Shown here piece after piece: positions 44,501 to 51,808 of a stretch of 64,000 nt of DNA. A program made the translations under genes and the position numbers. The stretch covers positions 1 to 64,000 of the forward strand of contig JALIHJ010000016.1 of assembly GCA_022984795.1 (NCBI GenBank), in the 5' to 3' direction. Within the stretch, counting starts at the first letter, position 1; every line of letters begins with the position of its first letter. The notes beneath the pieces were generated by a model, which saw only the letters and a program-made list of their open reading frames with translations, was not told the origin of the DNA and searched no databases. Source of the DNA: Fabrea salina. Lineage: Eukaryota > Ciliophora > Heterotrichea > Heterotrichida > Fabreidae.

Positions 44501-45818
44501 AAAAACTACTATATCCTCTGCTCACTACCCCAAGGCCCTGCATTCAATTTACATCAAAATATTTACCAACTACATCCAATTGATATACTTAACTACACAG
44601 TTCAACTTGGCTTGGCCTGACTTTGTGCTGGAGATGTTTGACTACCAAAAGTCAGCTGCAACGGTGTCGGATCAGGTGTTTTCAGTGGACTGCTACTTAG
44701 AGTCTGACGACGAAGACCAAGCTGGCGAAGAAGTTTTGTTCAAAAAGCTGCTAATCATGGCATGTTTGCCTTTGATAGCTTGGGGGTTTGCCTTGATAGT
44801 GTGGACTATAGCAGGGTTTATGAGAGACAAAAGGATTCACTCCAGAAAAGAAGTGCTTGTTAGTATATACAAAAATGAACTGGTGACTACAATGATCATT
44901 TTGTTCTTTTTGGTGCACCCCAACATAGTTAAGTTGATGTTTTCGGTGTTTTCTTGTAGAGAAATCGAAGGAAAAGACTACTGGCTGATAGAAAACCTGG
45001 ACACTCAGTGCTGGGACGAAAAACACACTTTTTATGCATTTGCAGTGGCACTTCCCTGCATTATAGTTTGGGGACTAGGCACTCCTACCTTCATCATGTT
45101 TGTGATGTACCGCAACCGAAGGGACCTTACTAAGATCAGCTTCAAGGTTAAGTACGGGTTCATATTCAACGGTTACAGAGGTCCTTGTTTCTTCTGGGAG
45201 TTCTTCATTATGTACCGAAAAATAGCTGTGATATGTTTGGCAGTGTTTTTTTCAACCATTTCTATTCCAGTGCAGGCTTTGACTTGTCTGTTTGTGCTTT
45301 TGGTTTCATTTGACTTGCAAAAGAGGTTCAAGCCCTTTAAATTGGACCACTTAAACGAGATGGAAGAAAGAGCTGTGCTTACTGCTACACTGACTATTTT
45401 CTGTGGACTGTACTACTTAACTGATCACTTGGAAGAGCCCACTAAAATTTTCTTTTTTGTAGTTATGGTGAGTGTTAACATCTACTTTTTGTCTTACTGG
45501 CTCTTCCACATGTGCAACGCTCTGAAGTCCTTGGCCATCCAAAAGATCCCCTTTTTAAGAGCTAGGTTCGGAGTCACTGACGGGTTCCAAAGAGAGTTTT
45601 ACGTGGAAGACAAGAAAATTACAGGTGCTTACTTTGAAGAGAATATTTGGAGAGCAACTCTACTCAAGGAAAAGACTTCCCAAAAGCCCAAGCAGTTAGA
45701 AGTAAGGGACATGACTTCTTTGTGGAAGCACATGCTTAACTCTGGTCCTGACCCTAAAGGAGACTACGAAGACTCTGTGCTTGAAGAGCCTTTATCCACT
45801 AATAGAGAACTAAGTTAA
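38559..45818 (+). CDS. Giant surface protein: LNR repeats, beta-helix, multi-TM
   Basis: A 2419-residue protein, uninterrupted over 7.2 kb, started at the ATG at 38559 so that a signal peptide (MLVLVLTVLKVTVG) leads. About residues 15-310 hold roughly nine Notch/LNR-like Cys modules (pattern CDTEC, CGYDLGDC), then a furin-like Cys segment (CPEGCEACTDTGRC). Residues about 430-1730 are a right-handed beta-helix region with SGGAI/SGGAVYL-type turns and many N-glycosylation sites. A beta-sandwich-like segment and a GCC2/EGF-like Cys cluster (CFLCESGTYS, CEEGYTGHMCQSC) follow. The last 450 residues contain about nine membrane helices and a short cytosolic tail. Known relatives in ciliates and algae have this layout; sensing, adhesion or channel function is inference. 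Confidence 0.85.
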   Translation: MLVLVLTVLKVTVGSPIDCWETYCPSFYISDDYCDSYCMIPECNYDSSDYESTQIRDKFKSSDCFNQCMSEGCNFEKLANGICDTECSTSSCGYDLGDCGYCALGCTLEMLGNGVQNPECNTLACRFDGNDIGWCAEGCFKENLEDEECQEACNNSDCNYDNLFCDEDFCAPGCSPSMQSDYYCHEECNNAECEYQYGLCLCSPGCTPEKLEETECYEDDPCNNWECGFKNGLCGYCAFGCLEEQLGDGNCTESCNVWSCWYDFGDCGCAPGCEANPKDGTWDEYGCYAIECMVDDCYYNIGSCLADPPIVKHIYSNILNSQPFYSDSCHYYTSCTEEDLTSHYRQEYERCKSDDDICGGSDCLYCMGNYEDCPEGCEACTDTGRCLKCTGYQVRDLCLKFDSCPPGYGFLEEITGQRNIEGWNYCFPKIDESSKDSPEILYVQSTESHSEVAPVGSGTQQDPYYSLNYAFGQLWKAHNKVILKEGKIYYVQHEIDEYMNELFVNETTPFERSISSNIKKVTIESENPDNPSIILFYQNKLGLKFNIDLVFKNVVITGNEGIDMIDCEYGGTVEDKSCSQKTCEYCPYLESIYSGEETLYRNDRDQFLECEGIKHYGLYCDQNWDSTVIEVEEEGSLEMDNSTIRDFRKQYKYLIYSRSNVTLTNFNLYNVMAAPHDDAAIIKVEKQDPGGQGVNFTYNSGKVQLVNNGYEYSSSLTSSLFSHFAAVDYITFSNVEFSYNMIINALSQDVRTSLIHIEKNTGKALVEDCKFENMLTKKLIYIDSRSLYYSENLEIDSSGNSLAYSKQHLEIRNSTFKNILSFGELISYLMNTEVQNLKFENLEFEGVVSEGSLILVQNTKPIKQQELYGQQVQTKSDGKEIKYYVSKRKLELVNLTFSDIQFSGGIISIQEMPNILLENIKISDSSDSDNTKANNIVQNLSDFEEVYLESSLDSSNLPILTCTSTIDISLPYILNIVNLELESVTCSQSSTATFGLSIQNSVHEVNIQDARFYELNGITSSASVLNLQSLIGNVSVSGVSLKHSENQLASLVVFNYLTNITVSKFEALNVTSGFNGVFELTQVNSAKFDELKCDTCVSSYGSGAGIYFKASASQISIPSLNIMSSVFNNCLAEKGGGGAVYIDSESTYIPMKIFISNITIEDSSASYGTGLHISSSVSFESAKLIDSKFSGLKTSRGAPISDNHYSGTFEVSGIEVSNITGMYCFIRGSYSTEEINLDMSRVLFNKCLCEKAILNFESWESTSRVQLTDMQFTNSYEGVRVENMLLSASSLKFRNCSKALTAIENAYLSAESLLFEENTDISVSVHTDSTVKCSGCTFLKNSGSSSLFVDKRSKVNLTECTFEENSVDRTGSVAIFQTNEEFSEIRNSVLKNNNAAAGYTMYLQNSKLKLSNCSFKSNTANKMSPGVLLSSAELVVENSQFSEQTGDSGSFIIPNSLSEVEIHSSSFSQGTAKDSGGAISSSSSTVKVYESVFKDLQAASGGSVYGSSSDITLVDCSIKNSYAGSRGGSIYSDGGKLFLENVGLENSDSTAVFLENLEQVEVKSSVFKNCKGTDGGALHTNLVDKLFFSDLSFRNNQAENSGGAVYLKNSPKEGCLIQDSYFYKNSAETGGGLSGVDVSLNLTRSSFESNNASDTGGGVSLTCPSDSSCKSHVRDSNFTLNSAGIQGGSLKWDHSKPSFTNLLFQNNSAAYGGDMASFPVSMSPQTSSSARLLASYVGEISGMAPGQTTTYPIVLAITDDEGNVVSIDNTSTATLSTTNPDVAISGRTQVTAVNGVFTFDSFIISGVPKTNVTIQITTTAVDESKARLASVESEFSSVVEYLVFLRDCIPGEENKGKECFLCESGTYSLDPSIPCQECPANKAYCLGGTEMYPRPSYWRAFNDTDFFYQCPNKDACLGSPDHRNPFGNCEEGYTGHMCQSCKSGYSRSSENTCGKCPDPAVNVIRLLGIGIGVFVGCCFLVKTTISSAHYPKALHSIYIKIFTNYIQLIYLTTQFNLAWPDFVLEMFDYQKSAATVSDQVFSVDCYLESDDEDQAGEEVLFKKLLIMACLPLIAWGFALIVWTIAGFMRDKRIHSRKEVLVSIYKNELVTTMIILFFLVHPNIVKLMFSVFSCREIEGKDYWLIENLDTQCWDEKHTFYAFAVALPCIIVWGLGTPTFIMFVMYRNRRDLTKISFKVKYGFIFNGYRGPCFFWEFFIMYRKIAVICLAVFFSTISIPVQALTCLFVLLVSFDLQKRFKPFKLDHLNEMEERAVLTATLTIFCGLYYLTDHLEEPTKIFFFVVMVSVNIYFLSYWLFHMCNALKSLAIQKIPFLRARFGVTDGFQREFYVEDKKITGAYFEENIWRATLLKEKTSQKPKQLEVRDMTSLWKHMLNSGPDPKGDYEDSVLEEPLSTNRELS

Positions 45819-45825
45819 TATCTTC

Positions 45826-45831
45826 AAAAAA
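45826..45831 (-). terminator. Pol III terminator of tRNA-Ala
   Basis: Six consecutive T on the minus strand begin one base after the tRNA 3' end, a standard RNA polymerase III stop signal. Confidence 0.8.
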
Positions 45832-45903
45832 TGGATTGACCGGGGATTGAACCCGGGGCCTTCTGCATGCAAAGCAGATGTGATACCACTTCACCATCAA
45901 CCC
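45832..45903 (-). tRNA. tRNA-Ala (anticodon UGC)
   Basis: A 72-nt cloverleaf on the minus strand. The acceptor stem GGGTTGA/TCAATCC contains one G-T pair. The D arm is GTGA/TCAC, the anticodon stem TCTGC/GCAGA with loop TTTGCAT giving anticodon TGC, and the T arm CCGGG/CCCGG with loop TTCAATC. Discriminator A. No intron and no encoded CCA. The usual G3-U70 alanine identity pair is present. It lies between the giant surface-protein gene and the rhomboid-like gene. Confidence 0.96.
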
Positions 45904-45944
45904 TGTTACACACTTCTGAGTTTAGTAGCTTTTATATTAATTGG

Positions 45945-46772
45945 TTATAAACTGTCCGAAGAGTCTTCCTCGAGTTGGGGTTCTTCCAAGTTCTGATATC
46001 TCTGAAGAACTCGGGGCTCACTAGGTACAAAGGTAATGGGCAGTTCTTCGTTTCCTGCTTGGGAAGTGTCTACGAATACAGGAACAGCCTGCAAGCACCC
46101 ACAAAACACAGAAGATTCCAGAGCTTGGGCCTTTTCGTCAGTAAGTGAAGGCCAAGGCACTAAAGAATGAAGGTACCCCACAGCTATTCCTATAGCCATT
46201 TCCCACACTACTTCAAGTGCCACTCCTAAAACTATGCCTACGAGCCAGGGGTAGTACTTAGACTTGATTTGTATAGGACAAACGTACAACTGAGTTTGGG
46301 AGTCAGGGTGGTTGTTGGACTGGATAGTAATTTGCAAAACAGCCAAAGTCCAGATTCCTTGCCAAGCCTTTACCGACAGTTCTTGGAAGAACTCCAAAGG
46401 CACCAAGGACACTAGGTAGAGCAGCAAGCTGTAAACCAAGCCAGTTAAAACTGTGTAGCAGCAGAAAAACAAAGAGTACTTGACAGTCCCCATGCATCTT
46501 TCAGTTTTGGCAGAAACAGGCAGAAACAAAAACATCTCCAGCACTAAAGGCACCAGTCCTGCTGGAACCAGAACTCCTGTGAAGGCCCTCCAAAGTTCAG
46601 CCTTACTTACTGTGTACAATGGAATGTTCATAAACAGCACTGCGAATTCTGACACCCAAGAAAACAAGTAGAACCCTATGCTTCCAAACAAAACTATCCG
46701 GGAAAAACTAGGAACTTTGTTCCAGAACTCAGACAGTCTAGAAGTCATGCTTTGCTGGTTTTGACTTAGCAT
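45945..46772 (-). CDS. Rhomboid-like membrane protein, probably catalytically inactive
   Basis: A 275-residue protein with about six hydrophobic segments, started at the ATG at 46772 (upstream frame lacks an ATG and enters the SPEF1 gene). The early ELWRAFTGVLVPAG and the helical spacing fit the rhomboid/UBAC2/Derlin superfamily. The place of the catalytic GxSG reads AWQGIWTLAVLQ, with no Ser nucleophile, and the later catalytic His is also not evident. The Glu/Asp/Ser-rich tail (LEEPQLEEDSSDSL) is cytosolic. Likely a pseudoprotease in the ER or Golgi. Confidence 0.65.
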   Translation of the reverse strand: MLSQNQQSMTSRLSEFWNKVPSFSRIVLFGSIGFYLFSWVSEFAVLFMNIPLYTVSKAELWRAFTGVLVPAGLVPLVLEMFLFLPVSAKTERCMGTVKYSLFFCCYTVLTGLVYSLLLYLVSLVPLEFFQELSVKAWQGIWTLAVLQITIQSNNHPDSQTQLYVCPIQIKSKYYPWLVGIVLGVALEVVWEMAIGIAVGYLHSLVPWPSLTDEKAQALESSVFCGCLQAVPVFVDTSQAGNEELPITFVPSEPRVLQRYQNLEEPQLEEDSSDSL

Positions 46773-46782
46773 TTTTATCAAG

Positions 46783-47322
46783 TTACTCAGTCGGGCTAGT
46801 TTTATAGAGTTTATTAGACAGTTCTTGGATTTTGGCGTCTTTGGCTTTGACTTGTTCTTCAAGCACTTGGATCCTTTCTTGAGCCACTCGGAGTTTAAGA
46901 GCAAGTTCCCTTGTGCTTTCTTGTTTAGGAGTCTTGAGGGTGGTTGGAGGTTTGGTTTTCTGGGGTTGCTGGAACAAGTTATCTTTTACAACTTTAAGGA
47001 TTCTTTCTACGTGGTCAGGAACGCAGTTGACTACTTGCTCTATGTCAAAGCGCGAAAACTGAAAGCCTAGTTTGTTAAACACTTTGAGATTGAGAGTTTC
47101 CCAGTTCTGTAGTTTTTTGTGGAAGGAGTTGGCTTCAGGGTAGTTGTGGAGTTCTACTAGTTTAGGGCGGAAGTACTTTACTACCTCTGCAAGCATTTTC
47201 CCGTCAGAGAAGTCACGTGTAAGGTTCCTTTTAGGTCTAGAAAGAGGAACTTGGTCGACCCAGTCGTAGACTTCTTGGATGTTTTCTTCAGGAACTTCTT
47301 CAGTCCTCAGAACTCTTACCAT
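46783..47322 (-). CDS. SPEF1: SPEF1/CLAMP calponin-homology microtubule protein
   Basis: A 179-residue protein. Residues 15-115 form the SPEF1-type CH domain: VYDWVDQVPLSRPKRNLTRDFSDGKMLAEVVKYF, PKLVELHNYPEANSFHKKLQNWETLN and VFNKLGFQFS. A Pro/Lys-rich linker and a C-terminal coiled coil (LALKLRVAQERIQVLEEQVKAKDAKIQEL) follow. SPEF1 bundles and stabilises microtubules in the axonemal central pair and cortex. It is shorter than vertebrate SPEF1. One base separates its ATG from the stop of the upstream gene. Confidence 0.95.
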   Translation of the reverse strand: MVRVLRTEEVPEENIQEVYDWVDQVPLSRPKRNLTRDFSDGKMLAEVVKYFRPKLVELHNYPEANSFHKKLQNWETLNLKVFNKLGFQFSRFDIEQVVNCVPDHVERILKVVKDNLFQQPQKTKPPTTLKTPKQESTRELALKLRVAQERIQVLEEQVKAKDAKIQELSNKLYKTSPTE

Positions 47323-47323
47323 T

Positions 47324-48082
47324 TTAATTTGAATATTTAGAATAAGACCTAGGGTCGGGCAATTTGAAGATGTCGTTTCTGGAGTTCTTTTGGTAGGTCC
47401 AAGGACTAGAGCTGTTTCCTAGTGCTTCTTTCTGCCTTAAGTAGTTCCGGGTGACTTTAGAAGAGTCCATAAAGGACTTCCTCAGTTGTTTTACTTTAAC
47501 TTTATAGTTCTTTTTAAGCAAGTAACTTTCGTTATCTAGCTTCAGAAGAGGTCCTACTGAGTCAAAAGCCCGGCTTTCTGAAGTCATTGGTCTTTTAATT
47601 ACTGTGCTTTTTTGCGAAAACAAGTTTTCAGCATAGTGAATTACGGTTTTTCGGTGATTACTGGTTTTTTCTATGCCGAGTTTAGTGGGCAGGGGATTTA
47701 GGACTTGAAAAACTGGGTAGTAGTCGAAAGACTTTCTTCTGGTTTTCCTGACTTTGACTTTGGGTTTCTGAACTAGGTGTTTAGGGGGGGATTCATTCTT
47801 AACTTCATCCTCAAAGTGGTGAGTTTCTATTTTTTTAGGTTTCTTTTTTTCAGTGAACTCAGTGACTTCTTTGTTGATTTCTTCGTAAACTTCAGAAGGA
47901 ATTACTATTTTATCGGAGTCTAAACTGAAGCGACGGTTCCCGTTGGCTTTTCGAGTAAGGTCCCTGTGGATGCTTTCTAGGTTTTGAGAATGTCTCAAGA
48001 CCTGGTAAGCGTCTGGTCTGCCTCGGTTGGTGTGGACTACTTTCCTTTTGTTCCGAGACACTTGGTTGTTGGGGTCTTCCAT
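47324..48082 (-). CDS. Hypothetical basic protein
   Basis: A 252-residue protein, not recognised. It is rich in Lys, Arg, Ser and Asn and mostly disordered (KPKVKVRKTRRKSFDYYP, YLKQKEALGNSS-like tail). SSPWTYQKNSRNDIFKLPDPRSY at the C-terminus has the aromatic/Pro look of microtubule-associated filament proteins. The start is taken at the ATG at 48082. Its tight head-to-tail contact with SPEF1 may hint at a ciliary role but proves nothing. Confidence 0.65.
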   Translation of the reverse strand: MEDPNNQVSRNKRKVVHTNRGRPDAYQVLRHSQNLESIHRDLTRKANGNRRFSLDSDKIVIPSEVYEEINKEVTEFTEKKKPKKIETHHFEDEVKNESPPKHLVQKPKVKVRKTRRKSFDYYPVFQVLNPLPTKLGIEKTSNHRKTVIHYAENLFSQKSTVIKRPMTSESRAFDSVGPLLKLDNESYLLKKNYKVKVKQLRKSFMDSSKVTRNYLRQKEALGNSSSPWTYQKNSRNDIFKLPDPRSYSKYSN

Positions 48083-48137
48083 CAATTAAATAGTTTGTAA
48101 ATGATGTTTTGTAGTCTCAGGCATTTGAAACTTAAAA

Positions 48138-49628
48138 ATGAACAGAGGAAATGAAGAAGTTCGACTTCCTAGTGTGTACAATTTTTCTAAAAAGCCCAAA
48201 ACAGAGTCTTTTGTCGGAAATTCTTTGAGCAACTCCATGAACAAAACCAACCCCAAAGTTAAGGAAATAGTCCGCGCTTACGGCAAAAGCATGTCGCGCT
48301 CCAGGTCCACTAAGCATGCAATGAAGTCTCTTCAAAAAACAGAGGACAAAAGCATCCACTCCATAACTTCTCAAGAACAGCCTAAGTTCAATACACTCGC
48401 CTCCACCAGGAGCCCCAAAGCTTCCACCCAAAACAAAATAAAGTCGCTTCTTTACGATATCCAAAAAGCCAAAAGCGACAAACTAGAACTTGTCAGGGAC
48501 CTTGCTACTTATGAATTTAACTTTTCAAGTCACTCTAAACTCTCTGAAAAGTGCCAAGTCATCACCCAGGCTTCAAATGAGTTCTCTGAGTTACCAGTTG
48601 TGGAAACTAGCATTCAGCAACAAAAACTTTTCATGGAGAAGCTCAAGTCTGGAGTCTCTAGACTAGTAAACATTGAAAAGAACTTTTCGAACAGGTGGGT
48701 TTCTTCTGAAGTTGAAATAGAACACTTTTACCTGAAACAAAGTTCTACTGGAAACAACTTGGAAGAAGTTTACAAAGGCTCTGTAAAGGTATCTGGAGAA
48801 GTTTGTTTAGTGAGAGTTAAAGGAGACAAGTGGCTTGAACACATAGAACTTGACGTTAAAACTTTAGAAGGAATCCACTTTAAAGAGTTTCTTAACCTTA
48901 AGATTTCTACTTACGAAACCCAAACTGAGTTGAGTCAACTTGTAAAGTCCAAAATTCTTAATAGGCTGTTCCTAACTTTGGACCAAAAAAGGTGGAAACT
49001 GAGCTACGACCCTAACCACGGAAAGACCTTTTTGGTTTTGGTTTGCGAGTTAAGAGGGTGCGGGCACTGTTCTTTAGAACTTACTCAAAAAGAAGACAAC
49101 GTAACTATCAAAATAGTTGGCGAGTACGAGTACCTAGAACTGCCTAAAGACTTCCTTACAGAAAAAGACTCTGTGTTTGCAGAAAGCACCACTAAGCTTA
49201 AAAGAGTCATTCAGGAGTACATGTGCTTTTTGCAGAAGAGTTACAGTTTCGTTTGGTTAGAAACAGACGACCCCAGTGCAGTCTTTTCAGAAAAGGAATG
49301 CGAGTCTATTTTGCTCAACGAAGACTACTTGAAGGAACTTTTTGGAATAGTGACCTTTGTTTTGGCGTACACTTTTGAAGTCAAAGTAGACGAAGTCCTT
49401 TTTAAAGTCGAAGTTTACGATGCCAAAAACCAGTTCAAAATAGCAATTAGTTGGGGAAGTGAAACCCAAGAAGTTGTAAGGGGCTCCAAGTACTACAAAC
49501 TGATATTCGGACTGCAGTCCTTGGACATCCGGAACGCAAAGACTACTCTGGAAAACAGTTTGGAACTGAAAGCATCTATAAGAAAACTGTTTCCTAGAGT
49601 TTCCAAAAGACACTTTTCAGTCGCGTAA
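48138..49628 (+). CDS. Hypothetical 496-residue protein
   Basis: Not recognised. The first 110 residues are basic and disordered (SKKPKTESF, SRSRSTKHAMKSLQ). Residues 110-170 are helical. Residues 190-470 look like two related beta-rich domains, each with alternating strands and Lys/Glu (VSGEVCLVRVKGDKWLEHIEL; FKVEVYDAKNQFKIAIS), plus a CELRGCGHCSLEL turn. No membrane segment. It is divergent from the hypothetical gene at 47324-48082. Confidence 0.7.
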   Translation: MNRGNEEVRLPSVYNFSKKPKTESFVGNSLSNSMNKTNPKVKEIVRAYGKSMSRSRSTKHAMKSLQKTEDKSIHSITSQEQPKFNTLASTRSPKASTQNKIKSLLYDIQKAKSDKLELVRDLATYEFNFSSHSKLSEKCQVITQASNEFSELPVVETSIQQQKLFMEKLKSGVSRLVNIEKNFSNRWVSSEVEIEHFYLKQSSTGNNLEEVYKGSVKVSGEVCLVRVKGDKWLEHIELDVKTLEGIHFKEFLNLKISTYETQTELSQLVKSKILNRLFLTLDQKRWKLSYDPNHGKTFLVLVCELRGCGHCSLELTQKEDNVTIKIVGEYEYLELPKDFLTEKDSVFAESTTKLKRVIQEYMCFLQKSYSFVWLETDDPSAVFSEKECESILLNEDYLKELFGIVTFVLAYTFEVKVDEVLFKVEVYDAKNQFKIAISWGSETQEVVRGSKYYKLIFGLQSLDIRNAKTTLENSLELKASIRKLFPRVSKRHFSVA

Positions 49629-49652
49629 TTATAATATGGTTTACAGTTATGT

Positions 49653-50918
49653 TCAGTCGTAAATTTCTTCCACAATCTCTTCTTGGATTTCTCCTTCTGA
49701 GAAGTGTTTAGGTGCTTTTACGTGGTAACTGCACTCTGTACTGAGGGTTTCGTGGTTATCGTCTTCAGAGTACTCTTCGTCTTCACTTTCGAAGTCGTCT
49801 GAGTACTCGCTGTCGGAGTCCTGTTTTTTGAAGGTTTGGTTTATTTCTTGCTGGAACTCGTCAGCTTCAAACACCACTATGTTGGAGTTGGAGTACTCAA
49901 GTATTTCGTTTTCTTCAGAAGAGTTGTCGCAGAAGTTGCACTCAGTTAAGGTGCCAACCAAGTCAAGGGGGTTCACATTGGAAACATCTAAGTAAGTTTT
50001 TTCTTCCAAGTCACAGGGGTTAAAAGCACTTATATTCGAAACTTGGGACTCTTGGAAAATGTTATTTTTAAGTTTGTTTTGGTGGAATGAAGTCCGTAAG
50101 TCTTTTGCTGCTTCTTGAAGCATGCCGGGCTTCGAGTCGAATTCTGAGAGCAGTTGGAGCAAAGAAGGCCTTTGGTTCATGTCTTTAGTAAGCATTTTGT
50201 ATATGATTCCACAGAGTTCGGAAGAGTACCCAGTTATGGGTTTTGGTTCATCTTTGAGGATCTTCATTACCAACTCCAAAAGCCCACCTGCCGTAAAAGG
50301 GTGTCTCAAAGTGCACAGTTCGTAAAACAAGCACCCCAAAGACCAAACGTCGCTTTTGCTTGTGTAAGGTCTGTTCTCGCAGACTTCAGGACTCATGTAG
50401 TAAGGAGTGCCTACTAAGGTTTTGGCAAAGTCACAAGTGTTCTCTAGAATCTTCGCAATTCCAAAGTCGCCTATCTTGAGGTCGCCTTCTGAGGTAATGT
50501 AGATGTTGGAACTTTTAATGTCTCTGTGAAGCACTTTGTTGGAGTGAAGGTACTGCAAAGCAGAGCCCAACTGGGTGAACCACTTAGCAATCAGTTCTTC
50601 TGGGAGAAAGCGTCCCGCTTCCTTTGAGGTTTTGACGAGTTTGGACAAGTCGCCTCCTGCACAGTGCTCCATAACTATCACCAACAAGTCATTTTCCAAA
50701 AAGTACTCTTTGCAACTGACTATGTGTGCGTGGGAGACGCTGCTGAGGAGTCTTGCTTCCTGGCAGATGTAAGCTCTTTCTTTGTCTGACAAGTTTGTTA
50801 GTTGGATTTTTTTGGCCACAAAAACTTCTTGGGTTCTTTTTTCAGTAACTAGGTGGGCTGTTCCGAAGTTGCCTTTGCCAATTACTTCTTTTTCATCGTA
50901 TTTTGCATTGAACTCCAT
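49653..50918 (-). CDS. NEK-family protein kinase
   Basis: A 421-residue kinase. The catalytic domain covers about residues 7-260: IGKGNFGTAHLV (Gly loop), VAKKIQL (Lys), MEHCAGGDL, HRDIKSSNIYIT near 131, GDFGIAKIL, and GTPYYMSPEVC. The KSSNI and SPE forms and the EARLLS helix fit the NIMA-related group. The C-terminal 160 residues are acidic and partly disordered (DSDSEYSDDFESEDEEYSEDD). NEKs control cilium length and the cell cycle and are greatly expanded in ciliates. Confidence 0.93.
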   Translation of the reverse strand: MEFNAKYDEKEVIGKGNFGTAHLVTEKRTQEVFVAKKIQLTNLSDKERAYICQEARLLSSVSHAHIVSCKEYFLENDLLVIVMEHCAGGDLSKLVKTSKEAGRFLPEELIAKWFTQLGSALQYLHSNKVLHRDIKSSNIYITSEGDLKIGDFGIAKILENTCDFAKTLVGTPYYMSPEVCENRPYTSKSDVWSLGCLFYELCTLRHPFTAGGLLELVMKILKDEPKPITGYSSELCGIIYKMLTKDMNQRPSLLQLLSEFDSKPGMLQEAAKDLRTSFHQNKLKNNIFQESQVSNISAFNPCDLEEKTYLDVSNVNPLDLVGTLTECNFCDNSSEENEILEYSNSNIVVFEADEFQQEINQTFKKQDSDSEYSDDFESEDEEYSEDDNHETLSTECSYHVKAPKHFSEGEIQEEIVEEIYD

Positions 50919-50942
50919 TTTCTTAAGAAACTTGAAAAAGGC

Positions 50943-51425
50943 TTATCTTAGGTTAATTAGTTTAGCAGCCTTGAGTCTGGACTCCCGGAAGTTAATCATT
51001 TCATCCCTTTTCCGGTTGAACATGTAAGGCGTTTCGTCTTTTTCTTCTAGTTTGAATTCGTTAGGCTGTTTGAATTCGTGGGTTTTCGCAGGAAACAAAG
51101 TTTCGAAGGAGCTTTTAAGGGGTTTCTTGGTTCGTTTGGTGTAGTAAGTATCTCTGGCAGAAGTAGAAACGTCAGAGTCGGTGTTCCAGCTAGTGTGGGA
51201 AAGGCCTCCCTGGAGTTTTTTGAGTGCACAACTGGGCTTCCTGAACTCAGTTCTAGGAGGCGAAAGAACTACTCTTTTTTCAGCCAAAATGTTGGAGTAG
51301 TAAACTCCAGACAGGTCATTTTGAGGCTTCACTAGTTTCATGATCTCAGACATTCTAGGAACAGGTGTGCTGCTTTCTCGGCTCCTCATTAAGTGCCTCC
51401 CTGTGCGAGAGTTCCTAATTTCCAT
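50943..51425 (-). CDS. Hypothetical basic protein
   Basis: A 160-residue protein, not recognised. It is polar and basic, with short helical ends (MSEIMKLVKPQND; RKRDEMINFRESRLKAAKLI) and a Ser/Thr/Pro-rich middle. No hydrophobic segment. It could be a cortical or axonemal protein. Its start codon lies 21 bp from that of the second SSNA1 gene on the other strand. Confidence 0.6.
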   Translation of the reverse strand: MEIRNSRTGRHLMRSRESSTPVPRMSEIMKLVKPQNDLSGVYYSNILAEKRVVLSPPRTEFRKPSCALKKLQGGLSHTSWNTDSDVSTSARDTYYTKRTKKPLKSSFETLFPAKTHEFKQPNEFKLEEKDETPYMFNRKRDEMINFRESRLKAAKLINLR

Positions 51426-51446
51426 CTTACTGAGTAAGAATTTTAA

Positions 51447-51779
51447 ATGTCAGGTCAAGGAGCCTCTTTGCAAAACAACAACAACCAACTGGTGACTTAC
51501 TTAGAAGAGTTGAAAGAACAAAGAGACAACTTAGACCAACAAATCCACCAAAAAGCAACTGCTAAAGATTCTTTGGAGTCCAGACTTAGTTCACTCACTG
51601 AAAGGCTTGCAGAAGTAAACCAGTCTTTAGAAAAGAAACACCAAACCAAAAACGAGTACGACCGCGCCATCAAAGAAACTGAAAACGCTTACATGAAAAT
51701 CATTGAAAGTTCCCACTCACTTTTAAACGTAGTTAGAAAAGAAAGTTCTTCACTGTCCAAAAAGTCTTCTGACGACTAA
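51447..51779 (+). CDS. SSNA1: SSNA1/NA14-like coiled-coil protein, intronless copy
   Basis: A 110-residue protein starting MSGQGASLQNNNNQLVTYLEE, a close match to SSNA1 and to the spliced copy at 11164-11524. The coiled coil and the conserved AYMKIIESSHSLLNVVRKE end are present. No intron at the position (after codon 4) where the other copy has one. It is expected at basal bodies or cortical microtubules. Confidence 0.94.
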   Translation: MSGQGASLQNNNNQLVTYLEELKEQRDNLDQQIHQKATAKDSLESRLSSLTERLAEVNQSLEKKHQTKNEYDRAIKETENAYMKIIESSHSLLNVVRKESSSLSKKSSDD

Positions 51780-51808
51780 GTTAAGTTAATATTAATAGCA
51801 TTTTTAGT

